Made by a program: the position numbers and the translations under genes
Assembly: GCF_000282615.1 (NCBI RefSeq)
Contig: NZ_AKIY01000259.1
Span: 1-64,000, forward strand
Direction of reading: 5' to 3'
Length of the DNA stretch: 64,000 nucleotides
From: Bradyrhizobium sp. YR681
Lineage (GTDB): Bacteria > Pseudomonadota > Alphaproteobacteria > Rhizobiales > Xanthobacteraceae
Shown: positions 1-7,795 of the stretch, in pieces
Layout of the letters: every line of letters starts with the position of its first letter
Numbering within the stretch: position 1 is the stretch's first letter
Notes under the pieces: generated by a model
Told to the model about the DNA's origin: nothing
Databases searched by the model: none
Seen by the model: only the letters and a program-made list of their open reading frames with translations

Positions 1-42
1 GGCGAGCCGCCGGCCGAGCGCGGCCCGCGGAAGAAGAGCTGA
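1..42 (+). CDS. C-terminal end of an upstream gene (partial)
   Basis: From base 1 an open frame reads thirteen codons (ending in PRKKS) and stops at TGA 40-42, eleven bases before the next start codon. The basic, proline-containing tail and tight spacing suggest the last residues of another gene of the same operon, probably part of the molybdenum hydroxylase set. Too little is present to identify the product. Confidence 0.4.
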   Translation, partial: GEPPAERGPRKKS

Positions 43-52
43 GGTTTGAGCC

Positions 53-490
53 ATGCCCCGGGTCTACGTCTCCACCGTCGTCAATGCGCGCAACGACCGC
101 GTCTGGGCGCGGGTGCGCGACTTCAACGGCCTGCCGAACTGGCATCCGGCGATCGCCGAGAGCCGCATCGAGGGCGGCGAGCCCTCCGACAAGATCGGCT
201 GCGTCAGGGATTTTCGCCTGCGCAACGGCGACCGCATCCGCGAGAAGCTTTTGGGCCTCTCCGACTACGACATGTTCTGCACCTATTCGATCCTGGAATC
301 GCCGATGGGCGTCGAGAACTACGTCGCGACCCTGCGGCTCACGCCCGTCACCGACGGCGACCAGACGTTTATGGAATGGACCGCCGAGTTCGACTGCGCA
401 CCCGAGCGGGAGACGGAGCTCGTCGGCAATATCGGCGGTGGCGTGTTCCAGGGCGGCTTCGATGCCCTGAAGCGCGTGTTCGGAGGCTGA
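53..490 (+). CDS. SRPBCC family protein (START/Bet v 1-like fold)
   Basis: A 145-residue single-domain protein of the polyketide cyclase/MxaD-like SRPBCC superfamily, which forms a deep hydrophobic ligand cavity. Visible family features are the N-terminal strand with VWARVRDFNG, the central SDKIGCVR segment and a C-terminal amphipathic helix ending FDALKRVFGG. GAGG at 41-44 is spaced eight bases from the ATG. The stop overlaps the start of a paralogue (TGATG), so the two are translationally coupled. Proteins of this fold (CoxG) often accompany molybdenum hydroxylases, but ligand and function are unknown here. Confidence 0.85.
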   Translation: MPRVYVSTVVNARNDRVWARVRDFNGLPNWHPAIAESRIEGGEPSDKIGCVRDFRLRNGDRIREKLLGLSDYDMFCTYSILESPMGVENYVATLRLTPVTDGDQTFMEWTAEFDCAPERETELVGNIGGGVFQGGFDALKRVFGG

Positions 491-939
491 TGGCGGTGCC
501 GCATATCGTCAAGAGCACCATCCTCGACGCGCCGACCGATGCGGCGTGGTCGGTGCTGCGCGATTTCAACGGGCACGACCGCTGGTACCCGGCGGTCGCG
601 ACCTCCTCGATCGAGCGCGCGCATTCCTCGGACAAGATCGGCTGCATCAGGCGGTTCAAGCTGAAGGACGGCGCCGAGCTGCGCGAGCAATTGCTGGCGC
701 TGTCCGATCTTGAACAGAGTTTCAGCTACTGCCTGCTCGATACGCCGATCCCGATGTTCAACTACATCGCCCATGTCCGCCTGCTGCCGGTCACCGACGG
801 CGACCGCACCTTCTGGCACTGGGAGTCGCGTTTCACGACCAGGCCTGAGGACAGGGACCGCATCACCCACATGGTCGCCGAAGACATTTACCAGGCCGGC
901 TTCGAGGCGATCCGCCGGCATTTGAAGGAGGCCGCATAG
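490..939 (+). CDS. SRPBCC family protein, tandem paralogue
   Basis: A 149-residue SRPBCC protein that aligns over its whole length with the preceding gene: shared RDFNG, SDKIGC, LPVTDGD and a GGF/AGF-type C-terminal helix. The pair therefore arose by tandem duplication and diverged well below half identity. The ATG at 490 overlaps the preceding TGA, and the stop directly abuts the start of the FAD subunit gene. Likely a cytosolic ligand-binding or accessory protein for the neighbouring molybdenum enzyme (inference from position). Confidence 0.85.
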   Translation: MAVPHIVKSTILDAPTDAAWSVLRDFNGHDRWYPAVATSSIERAHSSDKIGCIRRFKLKDGAELREQLLALSDLEQSFSYCLLDTPIPMFNYIAHVRLLPVTDGDRTFWHWESRFTTRPEDRDRITHMVAEDIYQAGFEAIRRHLKEAA

Positions 940-1758
940 ATGGCCGTGACAGTGAAGACCTTTGCCAGCGCCAGCGAGGCGGCCGGGGCGCTGTCCTCGG
1001 ACCGCAGCGCGCGCTATCTCGGCGGCGGCACGCTGGTGATGCGCGCGCTGAACGAGGGTGATGTTGCGATCTCGACCGTCGTCCGCGCCCAGGACCAGGC
1101 GCTGACCCGGATCGAAGCAGCCGGCCCGCGCGTGACGCTGGGCGCGGGCGTGACCTTCGCGCGCGTGCTCGCCGAGCGCGACCTTGGATTCCTCCATGCC
1201 CCGGCCCGCTCGATCGGCGGCCCCGCCGTGCGCAACATGGGAACTGTGGGCGGCAATCTCTTTGCAACAAACCCCTACGGCGACTTCACCGTCGCGCTGC
1301 TGGCGCTCGATGCCACCATCGCCGTGCAAGGCGGCTTCGGTTCGCGCGACATCCCGATTGAAGAGTTCTTGCAGGCGCGCGAGCGTCAGGCCGGGACGCT
1401 GGTGCTGTCGGTGTCCTGCACCCGGCCGGTGAGCACCGAGGCCTTCCGCTATCGCAAGATCGCGCGCATCAAGCCGAAGGGCGGCTCGGTGATCACGCTG
1501 GCTGCGCATCTGCCGATCAGCGGTGGCCGGATCGCGGGTGCCCGCATCGCACTGGGCTCGATGGCCCCGACGCAAATCCGCGCCCGCGCCGCGGAGCGCG
1601 CGCTGGAAGGCCGCTCACTCGATGCCGCGACCATCGCGGCCGCGGCATCCGCCGCGACCGAAGGAACATCGCCATCCGACAACGCGCTCGGCAGCGCCTG
1701 GTACCGCCGCGAGATCGTCGGCGTGCATCTGCGCCGTTTGCTGTCGGGACAGGAATAG
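940..1758 (+). CDS. FAD-binding subunit of a molybdenum hydroxylase (CoxM-like)
   Basis: A 272-residue medium subunit of the xanthine dehydrogenase/CO dehydrogenase superfamily. It carries FAD and passes electrons from the iron-sulfur subunit to an acceptor. The N-terminal FAD_binding_5 domain shows the ARYLGGGTLV loop, and the second diphosphate-binding stretch is VRNMGTVGGNLF near residue 100. The C-terminal CO_deh_flav_C domain follows. AAGGAGG at 925-931 is an excellent ribosome site eight bases before the ATG, which abuts the previous stop. It is one of four genes forming a single holoenzyme. Confidence 0.93.
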   Translation: MAVTVKTFASASEAAGALSSDRSARYLGGGTLVMRALNEGDVAISTVVRAQDQALTRIEAAGPRVTLGAGVTFARVLAERDLGFLHAPARSIGGPAVRNMGTVGGNLFATNPYGDFTVALLALDATIAVQGGFGSRDIPIEEFLQARERQAGTLVLSVSCTRPVSTEAFRYRKIARIKPKGGSVITLAAHLPISGGRIAGARIALGSMAPTQIRARAAERALEGRSLDAATIAAAASAATEGTSPSDNALGSAWYRREIVGVHLRRLLSGQE

Positions 1759-1764
1759 AGCCCC

Positions 1765-2241
1765 ATGTCCAAAATCCCCCTGCAATTTCGTCACAACGGC
1801 CGCGACGTCGCGATCTTCGTCGATGGCGGCACCAATCTGCTGGCCGCGCTGCGCGAGCTGATCGGCGACATGACGCCGAAATTCGGCTGTGGCCAGGGCG
1901 GCTGCGGCACCTGCAGCGTGCTGATCGATGGCGAGCTTCATCTGTCCTGCCTGACGCTGGCGGAAACCGTCGCGGGCCGTTCGATCGAGACGCTCGACGG
2001 CATGAAGCAGGGTCCGAACCTGCATCCGCTCCAGCGTGCCTTCGCCGACAATTTTGCCGCCCAGTGCGGCTATTGCACGCCGGGCATGCTGATGGCCGCA
2101 AAGGCGCTGCTCGACCGCAATCCTTCGCCGAGCCGCGACGAGGTGATCGAGGCCATTTCCGGCAACATCTGCCGCTGCACCGGCTACGAGCCGATCATCA
2201 ACGCCATCCTCGCCGCCGCCGGCGGCCGGGTCAGCGCGTAA
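1765..2241 (+). CDS. 2Fe-2S subunit of a molybdenum hydroxylase (CoxS-like)
   Basis: A 158-residue small subunit with both expected iron-sulfur modules. The plant-ferredoxin-like domain has its cysteines in FGCGQGGCGTCSVL plus LSC, and the helical domain has CGYCTPGM and NICRCTGYEP. Length and domain order are normal for CoxS/XdhC-type subunits. Only six bases separate it from the FAD gene. The product relays electrons from the molybdopterin site to FAD. Confidence 0.95.
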   Translation: MSKIPLQFRHNGRDVAIFVDGGTNLLAALRELIGDMTPKFGCGQGGCGTCSVLIDGELHLSCLTLAETVAGRSIETLDGMKQGPNLHPLQRAFADNFAAQCGYCTPGMLMAAKALLDRNPSPSRDEVIEAISGNICRCTGYEPIINAILAAAGGRVSA

Positions 2242-2253
2242 GGGAACGCGATC

Positions 2254-3849
2254 ATGCTGGAACTGCGCAAGGACATTTTCGCCGACGAGCGCGACGATAA
2301 CCTCAAGGAAATCGGCAAGGGCACCCAGCGGCAGGACATGCTCGGCCATGTCACGGGCACGTCCAGCTACTTCAATGACCACAAGCTGCAAGGCATGCTG
2401 CATCTGAAGGTGGTCCGCTCGACCCAAGCCCATGCCAGGCTACGCCGCATCGACACCACCGAGGCCGAGCGATCGGCCGGCGTGCGCCGGATCATTCGCG
2501 GCGCTGACGTGCCGGTCAATCTCAACACCCTTCTGAGCCTGATCAATTTCGGCAAGGACGACGAGCCGTCGCTGGCGGTCGACAAGGTGCGCTACAAGGG
2601 CGAGCCGATCGTCGCCATCGTCGCCGATAGCGAGCGCGAGGCCTTTGAGGCGATCGCAAAGGTCAAGGTCGACTACGAGCCGTTGCCGGCCGTGTTCGAC
2701 GTCGAGGATGCGCTGAAGCCCGGCGCACCCGTCGTCAACGAGACCTATCCGAAAAACACGTTCACCTATCACGATGTCTACGACCACCAGAAGCTGCGCT
2801 TCGGCGATGCCGACGCGGCGCTCGCAACGGCAGACCACGTGCTGGAGCAGCGCTACCAGATGTCGCCGATCGAGCACGCGCCGACCGAGACCAACGGTGC
2901 GATTGCCGCTCCCGACACCAACGGCCGCTATGTCGTCTATACCTCCACGCAGGCGCTGTTCTTCTCGGTCGACACCTGCGCCAAGATTCTGGACGTTCCG
3001 TCCAACACCTTCCACTTCATCGGCGGCACGGTCGGCGGCGGCTTTGGCGGCAAGGTCGACACGCTGACCGAGCCGCTTGCCATTCTCGGCGCGATGCTGA
3101 CCGGGCGGCCCGTGCGCTACGTGTTCGGACGCGAGGAGGAGATGCAATACGGCCCGCCGCGCGGCGCCGAGCGCATCTACATCAAGGACGGCGTGATGCG
3201 CGACGGCCGTGTCGTCGCGCGCAAGATCCGCGCCTATTTCGACAGCGGCGCCTATACGCGGCTCTCCAGCTACGCCGCCGTGAAATGCGCCGCGCATCTG
3301 CCCGGGCCCTACACCATCCCCAACGTCTATGGCGACGTCTATTGCGTCTTCACCAACCGCACGCCCGCCACCGCCATGCGCGGCTTCGGCGTCACCGCGA
3401 TGGATTTCGCCATCGAGTGCCAGATGGACAAGCTGGCTCACCTCGTAAACATGGACCCGATGGAGTTCCGGATTCTGAACGCCTATCGCGACGGCGACAT
3501 GAAGGCACACCGGCGCGAGGCCAAGAACACTGCACTGATTGAATGCGTTCAGGTCGCGGCCGAAAAAGCAAAATGGCCGCTCCGCGAGGAGTTCAAGCGG
3601 GCCGCCTCGCGCAAGGACGGCGGCGGCAGCCGCGCCGTGATTCCACCGACGCCTACGGACTCTTCGCGCGCCAGGTCAACAGCGCCGGTCCAGCAGCGCA
3701 CCAGCTATGACCGGCTTCCGCCCACCGTCACCCGCGAGCCGCCGCGCGATCCGCCACCACCGGCACCGCCGCCGCCCCCACCACGGCCGGCCGCGCCCTC
3801 GCATGGCGCGACCCGCTTCTCCTCCGTCTTCGGCACCAGGAGGCGTTAG
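2254..3849 (+). CDS. Molybdopterin-binding large subunit, N-terminal half, with proline-rich tail
   Basis: A 531-residue protein covering only the first half of a xanthine-dehydrogenase-type large subunit. It has the a/b hammerhead domain (about 20-130) and the first molybdopterin domain, with GGTVGGGFGGK near 255 and ATAMRGFG near 375. After about residue 446 it leaves the family and continues as an 85-residue low-complexity tail very rich in Pro, Arg and Ser, ending in TAG at 3847-3849. The catalytic glutamate motif is absent here and lies in the next gene, which follows in the same frame with no intervening base. Both products must combine to make one active site. Confidence 0.88.
   Translation: MLELRKDIFADERDDNLKEIGKGTQRQDMLGHVTGTSSYFNDHKLQGMLHLKVVRSTQAHARLRRIDTTEAERSAGVRRIIRGADVPVNLNTLLSLINFGKDDEPSLAVDKVRYKGEPIVAIVADSEREAFEAIAKVKVDYEPLPAVFDVEDALKPGAPVVNETYPKNTFTYHDVYDHQKLRFGDADAALATADHVLEQRYQMSPIEHAPTETNGAIAAPDTNGRYVVYTSTQALFFSVDTCAKILDVPSNTFHFIGGTVGGGFGGKVDTLTEPLAILGAMLTGRPVRYVFGREEEMQYGPPRGAERIYIKDGVMRDGRVVARKIRAYFDSGAYTRLSSYAAVKCAAHLPGPYTIPNVYGDVYCVFTNRTPATAMRGFGVTAMDFAIECQMDKLAHLVNMDPMEFRILNAYRDGDMKAHRREAKNTALIECVQVAAEKAKWPLREEFKRAASRKDGGGSRAVIPPTPTDSSRARSTAPVQQRTSYDRLPPTVTREPPRDPPPPAPPPPPPRPAAPSHGATRFSSVFGTRRR
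3838..3843 (+). promoter_or_regulatory. Strong Shine-Dalgarno site between the two large-subunit genes
   Basis: AGGAGG lies six bases before ATG 3850, inside the last codons of the upstream gene. This near-ideal site supports genuine separate initiation of the second half rather than an accidental stop codon in one long gene. Confidence 0.8.
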
Positions 3850-4872
3850 ATGACCCGGCATCGTGGACGCGGCATCGCGTCGATCAACTATCCCATCGGC
3901 ATGAACCTCGGCGGCGATCCCAGCCAGGCGCTGGTACATTCCAACCCGAGCGGCAAGTTCACCGTGGCGCTGTCGTCGATCGACCTCGGTCAGGGCATGA
4001 AATCGGTGACGCGCCAGATCTGCGCGGAGACGCTGGGTGTGCCGGTCGAGGACGTCTATGTCGACACGGCGGATTCCGACACCGGCCCGCATTGCATGGG
4101 CTCGTTCGCCTCGCGCGGCACCCACCGCGTCGGCAACGCCGTGATGGCCGCGGCCCGCGAGGCGCGCGGCGTCATGATGGAGGCGGCCGCCGAGGAACTG
4201 GAGGTCAATGCCGCCGATCTCGAAACTGACGGGCGCGGCAACATCCACGTCAAGGGCGCGCCGCACCGCTCGATCTCGACCAAGGATGTCGCGATCGCTG
4301 CGCAATTCAAGCAGGGCAAGACCATTTCCGGCCGCGGCATCTTCCTGGTGCCGCTCTCCGCCGTCGACCCCGAAACCGGCGAGATGTCGCCAGCGACCTG
4401 CTACGCTCATGCCTGCCTCGTCGCCGAGGTCGATGTCGATGACGAGACCGGCGAAGTCGCGATGGTGCGGATGGACTCCGCCTATGAGCTCGGCCGCGCG
4501 CTCAATCCGCGCCTCGTCGAGCAGCAGCTCGTCGGCGGCGCCTGGATGGGCGTCAGTCACGCGCTCTACGAAACGCCAGAGCCTTATTATCCCGAACCTG
4601 TTCACGGCCCGCGCGACTTCGTCGAATATCTGATGCCCGGCCCCGGCGACATCTGCCCGCACGATATCGCCGTGCTCGAGCGTCCTGCCCCCGACGGTCC
4701 GTTCGGCGCCAAGGGCCCCGGCGAGATGTGCGCCAATCCGGTCCTGCCTGCAGTCGCCAATGCGATCTTCAACGCCGTCGGCGTCCGCATCGACGATCTG
4801 CCGATTACGCCTGAAAAAGTGCTGCGCGCGATCAAGGCCCAGGGCGGCGCGCGGCCGCAGGCCCGGCACTAA
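3850..4872 (+). CDS. Molybdopterin-binding large subunit, C-terminal half
   Basis: A 340-residue protein corresponding to the second half of a xanthine dehydrogenase family large subunit. Visible elements are SSIDLGQGMKSVTRQ (cofactor loop), SFASRGTHRVGNA and, near the end, FGAKGPGEM, with Glu292 in the position of the catalytic base. It starts with ATG immediately after the TAG of the first half, in the same frame, behind AGGAGG. On its own it lacks the hammerhead domain and the GGGFGG and RGFG cofactor contacts. It should assemble with the first half and the FAD and 2Fe-2S subunits. Substrate unknown. Confidence 0.88.
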   Translation: MTRHRGRGIASINYPIGMNLGGDPSQALVHSNPSGKFTVALSSIDLGQGMKSVTRQICAETLGVPVEDVYVDTADSDTGPHCMGSFASRGTHRVGNAVMAAAREARGVMMEAAAEELEVNAADLETDGRGNIHVKGAPHRSISTKDVAIAAQFKQGKTISGRGIFLVPLSAVDPETGEMSPATCYAHACLVAEVDVDDETGEVAMVRMDSAYELGRALNPRLVEQQLVGGAWMGVSHALYETPEPYYPEPVHGPRDFVEYLMPGPGDICPHDIAVLERPAPDGPFGAKGPGEMCANPVLPAVANAIFNAVGVRIDDLPITPEKVLRAIKAQGGARPQARH

Positions 4873-4884
4873 GGGATTTCGTCC

Positions 4885-5766
4885 ATGGCGGTCCGCAGCA
4901 ACATCGTCGGCATCGATAGCCCGGAGGCGCTGGAGAAGGCGCTGCGCGCGGCCTATTACCTCGCCGACGAGGGCCTTGCGACCGCCGCCTATCTCGGCCT
5001 TGCGCTGGGCAAGCCGCTGCTGCTCGAGGGCGCCCCGGGTGTCGGCAAGACGGAGGCCGCAAAGGCCATCGCCGCCGTGCTCGGCCGCAGGCTGATCCGG
5101 CTGCAATGCTACGAGGGCATCGACGCCTCCGCCGCGCTCTACGAATGGAACTATCCGCGCCAGATGCTCGCGATCCGCCAGGCCGGCGACGAGAGCATCG
5201 ACATCTATGGCGAGACGTTCCTGATCGAACGTCCCATGCTCGCCACGCTGCGCGCGCCCGACTCCACCGTGCTGCTGATCGACGAAATCGACCGTGCCGA
5301 CCAGGAGTTCGAGGCCTTCCTGCTCGAATTCCTCTCCGACTTCCAGATCTCGATTCCCGAGCGCGGCACCGTGCGCGCCGCCGAGCGGCCTGTCGTCGTG
5401 CTGACCTCGAACCGGACGCGCGATTTGCACGAGGCGCTGCGCCGCCGCTGCGTCTATCACTGGATCGACTATCCGACCGAGGAGCGCGAAGCACGGATCG
5501 TGATGCTGCGGGCCTCCAGCGTCGCCGAGGCGACCGCGCGGGCCGTCGTCGCCGCCGTCGGCAAGCTCCGCCGCGAGCCGCTCAGCAAGGCGCCCGGCAT
5601 CGCCGAAGCCGTCGATTGGGCCGAGGCCGCGACGCTGCTCAACAAGGGCGGCGCGCGCTGGCCCGACGCCTTCAAGCGCTCGATCGGCGTGGCGCTGAAG
5701 GACGAGGAAGACCTGCACTTCATCTCGCCCCGCCTCGACGCCATGCTCGCGGAGGCGACGGCATGA
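4885..5766 (+). CDS. MoxR-type AAA+ ATPase (CoxD-like)
   Basis: A 293-residue AAA+ ATPase with Walker A GAPGVGKTE near residue 49, Walker B VLLIDEIDRAD, sensor 1 LTSNRTRDLHEAL and an arginine-rich finger region. The family, exemplified by CoxD and MoxR, acts as a chaperone in maturing metalloenzymes; CoxD is required for assembly of the CO dehydrogenase metal centre. It partners with the VWA protein encoded immediately downstream (ATGA overlap). Position directly after the molybdenum subunits supports a role in active-site maturation. Confidence 0.93.
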   Translation: MAVRSNIVGIDSPEALEKALRAAYYLADEGLATAAYLGLALGKPLLLEGAPGVGKTEAAKAIAAVLGRRLIRLQCYEGIDASAALYEWNYPRQMLAIRQAGDESIDIYGETFLIERPMLATLRAPDSTVLLIDEIDRADQEFEAFLLEFLSDFQISIPERGTVRAAERPVVVLTSNRTRDLHEALRRRCVYHWIDYPTEEREARIVMLRASSVAEATARAVVAAVGKLRREPLSKAPGIAEAVDWAEAATLLNKGGARWPDAFKRSIGVALKDEEDLHFISPRLDAMLAEATA

Positions 5767-6884
5767 GCACTGAGCTGCAACTGCCGCGAGCAGCGCGCGT
5801 GTTCGTCTCCTTCGTCGCGCTGCTGCGCGCCAACAACTTCGCCGTCGCGCCCGAACAGACCACCGCGTTCCTCACCGCGATCGAGCTGCTCGGGCCGCGC
5901 GACCTCCGGGATATCAGGCAGGCGGCGCTGGCCACCCTCGCCCCGCCGCCCGAACGCCGCACAACCTTCGACCGGCTTTTCGATCTGCACTTCCGCGGCA
6001 GCGAGGCGATCGAGCACGCCGACGACGGCGAGGACGACGAGACCGTCAGGCTTCAGGAAGAAGGTCACGGCGACGAGGAGCCGCTGCTCTCCGACGAGGC
6101 CAACGAGTCCGGCCTGACCGCGACACGCACCGAGGCGCTGGTCGAACGTCGCTTCGCCCAGCTCTCCACGACCGAGGCCCTCCGCCGCATGGCGCGCGAG
6201 GCGCCGCGACGCCTGCCGCGGCGGCGCGGACACCGGCGCATGCGCGCCCGCCGCGGGCCCTTCGCCGATCTCCGCCGCACCTTGCGCGACTCTGTCCGCA
6301 GCGACGGCGAGATCCTGCGGCTCGGCCACATGAAACGGCGCCAGCGCCCGCGAAAGTTTCTGCTGCTGATCGACGTCTCCGGCTCGATGAAGAGCCGCAC
6401 CGAGGAGAACATCAAGCTCGCCCATGCGCTCGTGCAGGCCGCGCCCAATGTCGAGGTCTTCACCTTCGGCACGCGGCTGACCCGCGTCACCCGCGCGCTG
6501 CGGCTGAAGCGCCGCGAGCAAGCGCTGAGTGCAGCCGCGCATCTCGTCAGCGACTGGGACGGCGGCACCCGCATCGGCGATGCGCTGCAGGCCTTCCTCG
6601 CGGTGCCCCGCTTCGGAGGCTATGCGCGCGGAGCGGCCGTCGTGGTCGTCTCGGACGGGCTGGAGCGCGGCGATGTCGATGCGCTGCGCGACGCGGTGGC
6701 AAAGCTGTCGCGCCGGGCCTGGCGCGTGAGCTGGCTGACGCCGCTCGCGACAGGACCGGGATTCCAGCCGCAGACCGAAGCCCTCATGGCGATCGCGCGT
6801 TATGTCGATGACCTCGTCGACGGCGGATCGAGCGCGTCGATCGTCGCGCATGTACTGGCACTGGGACGAAGGAGAGTTGCGTGA
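5763..6884 (+). CDS. VWA domain protein (CoxE-like)
   Basis: A 373-residue protein with a variable N-terminal helical region, an acidic stretch near 88-120, a strongly basic segment near 145-165 and a C-terminal von Willebrand factor A domain. The MIDAS metal site is visible as DVSGSM (Asp204), with later FGTRLTR and VVVSDGLERGD segments. It belongs to the CoxE family, which works with the MoxR-type ATPase. ATG 5763 overlaps the ATPase stop as ATGA, so the pair is coupled and probably made in fixed ratio. Confidence 0.92.
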   Translation: MSTELQLPRAARVFVSFVALLRANNFAVAPEQTTAFLTAIELLGPRDLRDIRQAALATLAPPPERRTTFDRLFDLHFRGSEAIEHADDGEDDETVRLQEEGHGDEEPLLSDEANESGLTATRTEALVERRFAQLSTTEALRRMAREAPRRLPRRRGHRRMRARRGPFADLRRTLRDSVRSDGEILRLGHMKRRQRPRKFLLLIDVSGSMKSRTEENIKLAHALVQAAPNVEVFTFGTRLTRVTRALRLKRREQALSAAAHLVSDWDGGTRIGDALQAFLAVPRFGGYARGAAVVVVSDGLERGDVDALRDAVAKLSRRAWRVSWLTPLATGPGFQPQTEALMAIARYVDDLVDGGSSASIVAHVLALGRRRVA

Positions 6885-7765
6885 CCGAGATTGTCGACGG
6901 GCATCACCACATCTGGCGGCAGGCCGACCTGCCCTGGCTGACCGGCCCCATGCAGCCCCGCATCTTCGGACCCTACGAGCCGATCCGGCGCGACTATCCG
7001 ATTGAGGAATATCTCGACGACCTCAAGGGCACCGGCGTCACCCGCTCGGTCTACGTCCAGACCAACTGGGCCAACGACCGTTTCGAGGACGAGACGGCCT
7101 GGGTACAACAGACCGCCGAGGAACATGGCTGGCCGCATGCGATCGTCGCCTACGCCAATTTTGCCGTGGACGACGTGCGCCCGCAGCTCGACCGCCTCAA
7201 GCGCTATCCGCTGGTGCGCGGCGTACGGATGCAGCTGCATTGGCACGAGAATCCGCTCTATCGCTTCGCGGCCAAGCCCGATCTCTGCGTCGATCCCGTG
7301 ATCCGTCGCAACGTCGCGTACCTCGCCGACTACGGCTGGAGCTTCGATCTGCAGGTGTTCACGCCGCAGATGACGGACGCGGCGCAGCTCGCGGAGTCCT
7401 GCCCGAAGGTCACCTTCATCCTCCAGCATGCCGGCATGCTCGAAGACCTTTCGCCGGCGGGGCGCGCGGCCTGGCGCGCCGGTATGGCGAGGCTCGCGGC
7501 CTGCCCGAACGTCGTCTCGAAGCTCTCGGGGCTCGGCACCTTCATTCACCGCAATGAGCCCACCCACATCGCTGCCGTGGTCATGGATACCGTCGCAATC
7601 TTCGGCGCCGAACGCTGCCTGTTCGGCTCCAATTTCCCGATCGAGAAATTGTGGACCAGCTACCGCGAGCTGGTCGCTGCGTTTCGCACGGCTGCTGCGC
7701 CACTGAGCAGCGAGCAGCAAGACGCGATCTTCAGGACGACGGCCACGCACGTCTATCGGCTTTGA
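6881..7765 (+). CDS. Amidohydrolase family protein (TIM-barrel, COG3618-like)
   Basis: A 294-residue amidohydrolase-2 type hydrolase. It has the N-terminal metal motif DGHHHIW, the strand FILQHAGM with a conserved His, and a terminal barrel motif. At that last strand, where relatives such as LigI read GSDWP, this protein has FGSNFP, so the usual catalytic Asp is Asn. Family members hydrolyse lactones or cyclic amides or decarboxylate aromatic acids. It starts at GTG, overlapping the coxE-like stop (GTGA), so it belongs to the same operon and probably acts on the product of the molybdenum enzyme. Confidence 0.88.
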   Translation: MTEIVDGHHHIWRQADLPWLTGPMQPRIFGPYEPIRRDYPIEEYLDDLKGTGVTRSVYVQTNWANDRFEDETAWVQQTAEEHGWPHAIVAYANFAVDDVRPQLDRLKRYPLVRGVRMQLHWHENPLYRFAAKPDLCVDPVIRRNVAYLADYGWSFDLQVFTPQMTDAAQLAESCPKVTFILQHAGMLEDLSPAGRAAWRAGMARLAACPNVVSKLSGLGTFIHRNEPTHIAAVVMDTVAIFGAERCLFGSNFPIEKLWTSYRELVAAFRTAAAPLSSEQQDAIFRTTATHVYRL

Positions 7766-7795
7766 CAGATAAAAGCAAAACAGGGAGGGCAACGA

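Noticed and set aside
3847-3849. TAG as a pyrrolysine or selenocysteine-like recoded codon
   Set aside because: No sign of recoding genes or structure, and a perfect ribosome site precedes the following ATG; separate genes are simpler.
3592-3849. Intein or inserted element in the large subunit
   Set aside because: The extra sequence is low-complexity and proline-rich, without intein motifs, terminal repeats or target duplication.
3676-5718. Long minus-strand frame opposite the large-subunit and MoxR genes
   Set aside because: Composition typical of antisense frames and no recognisable motif.
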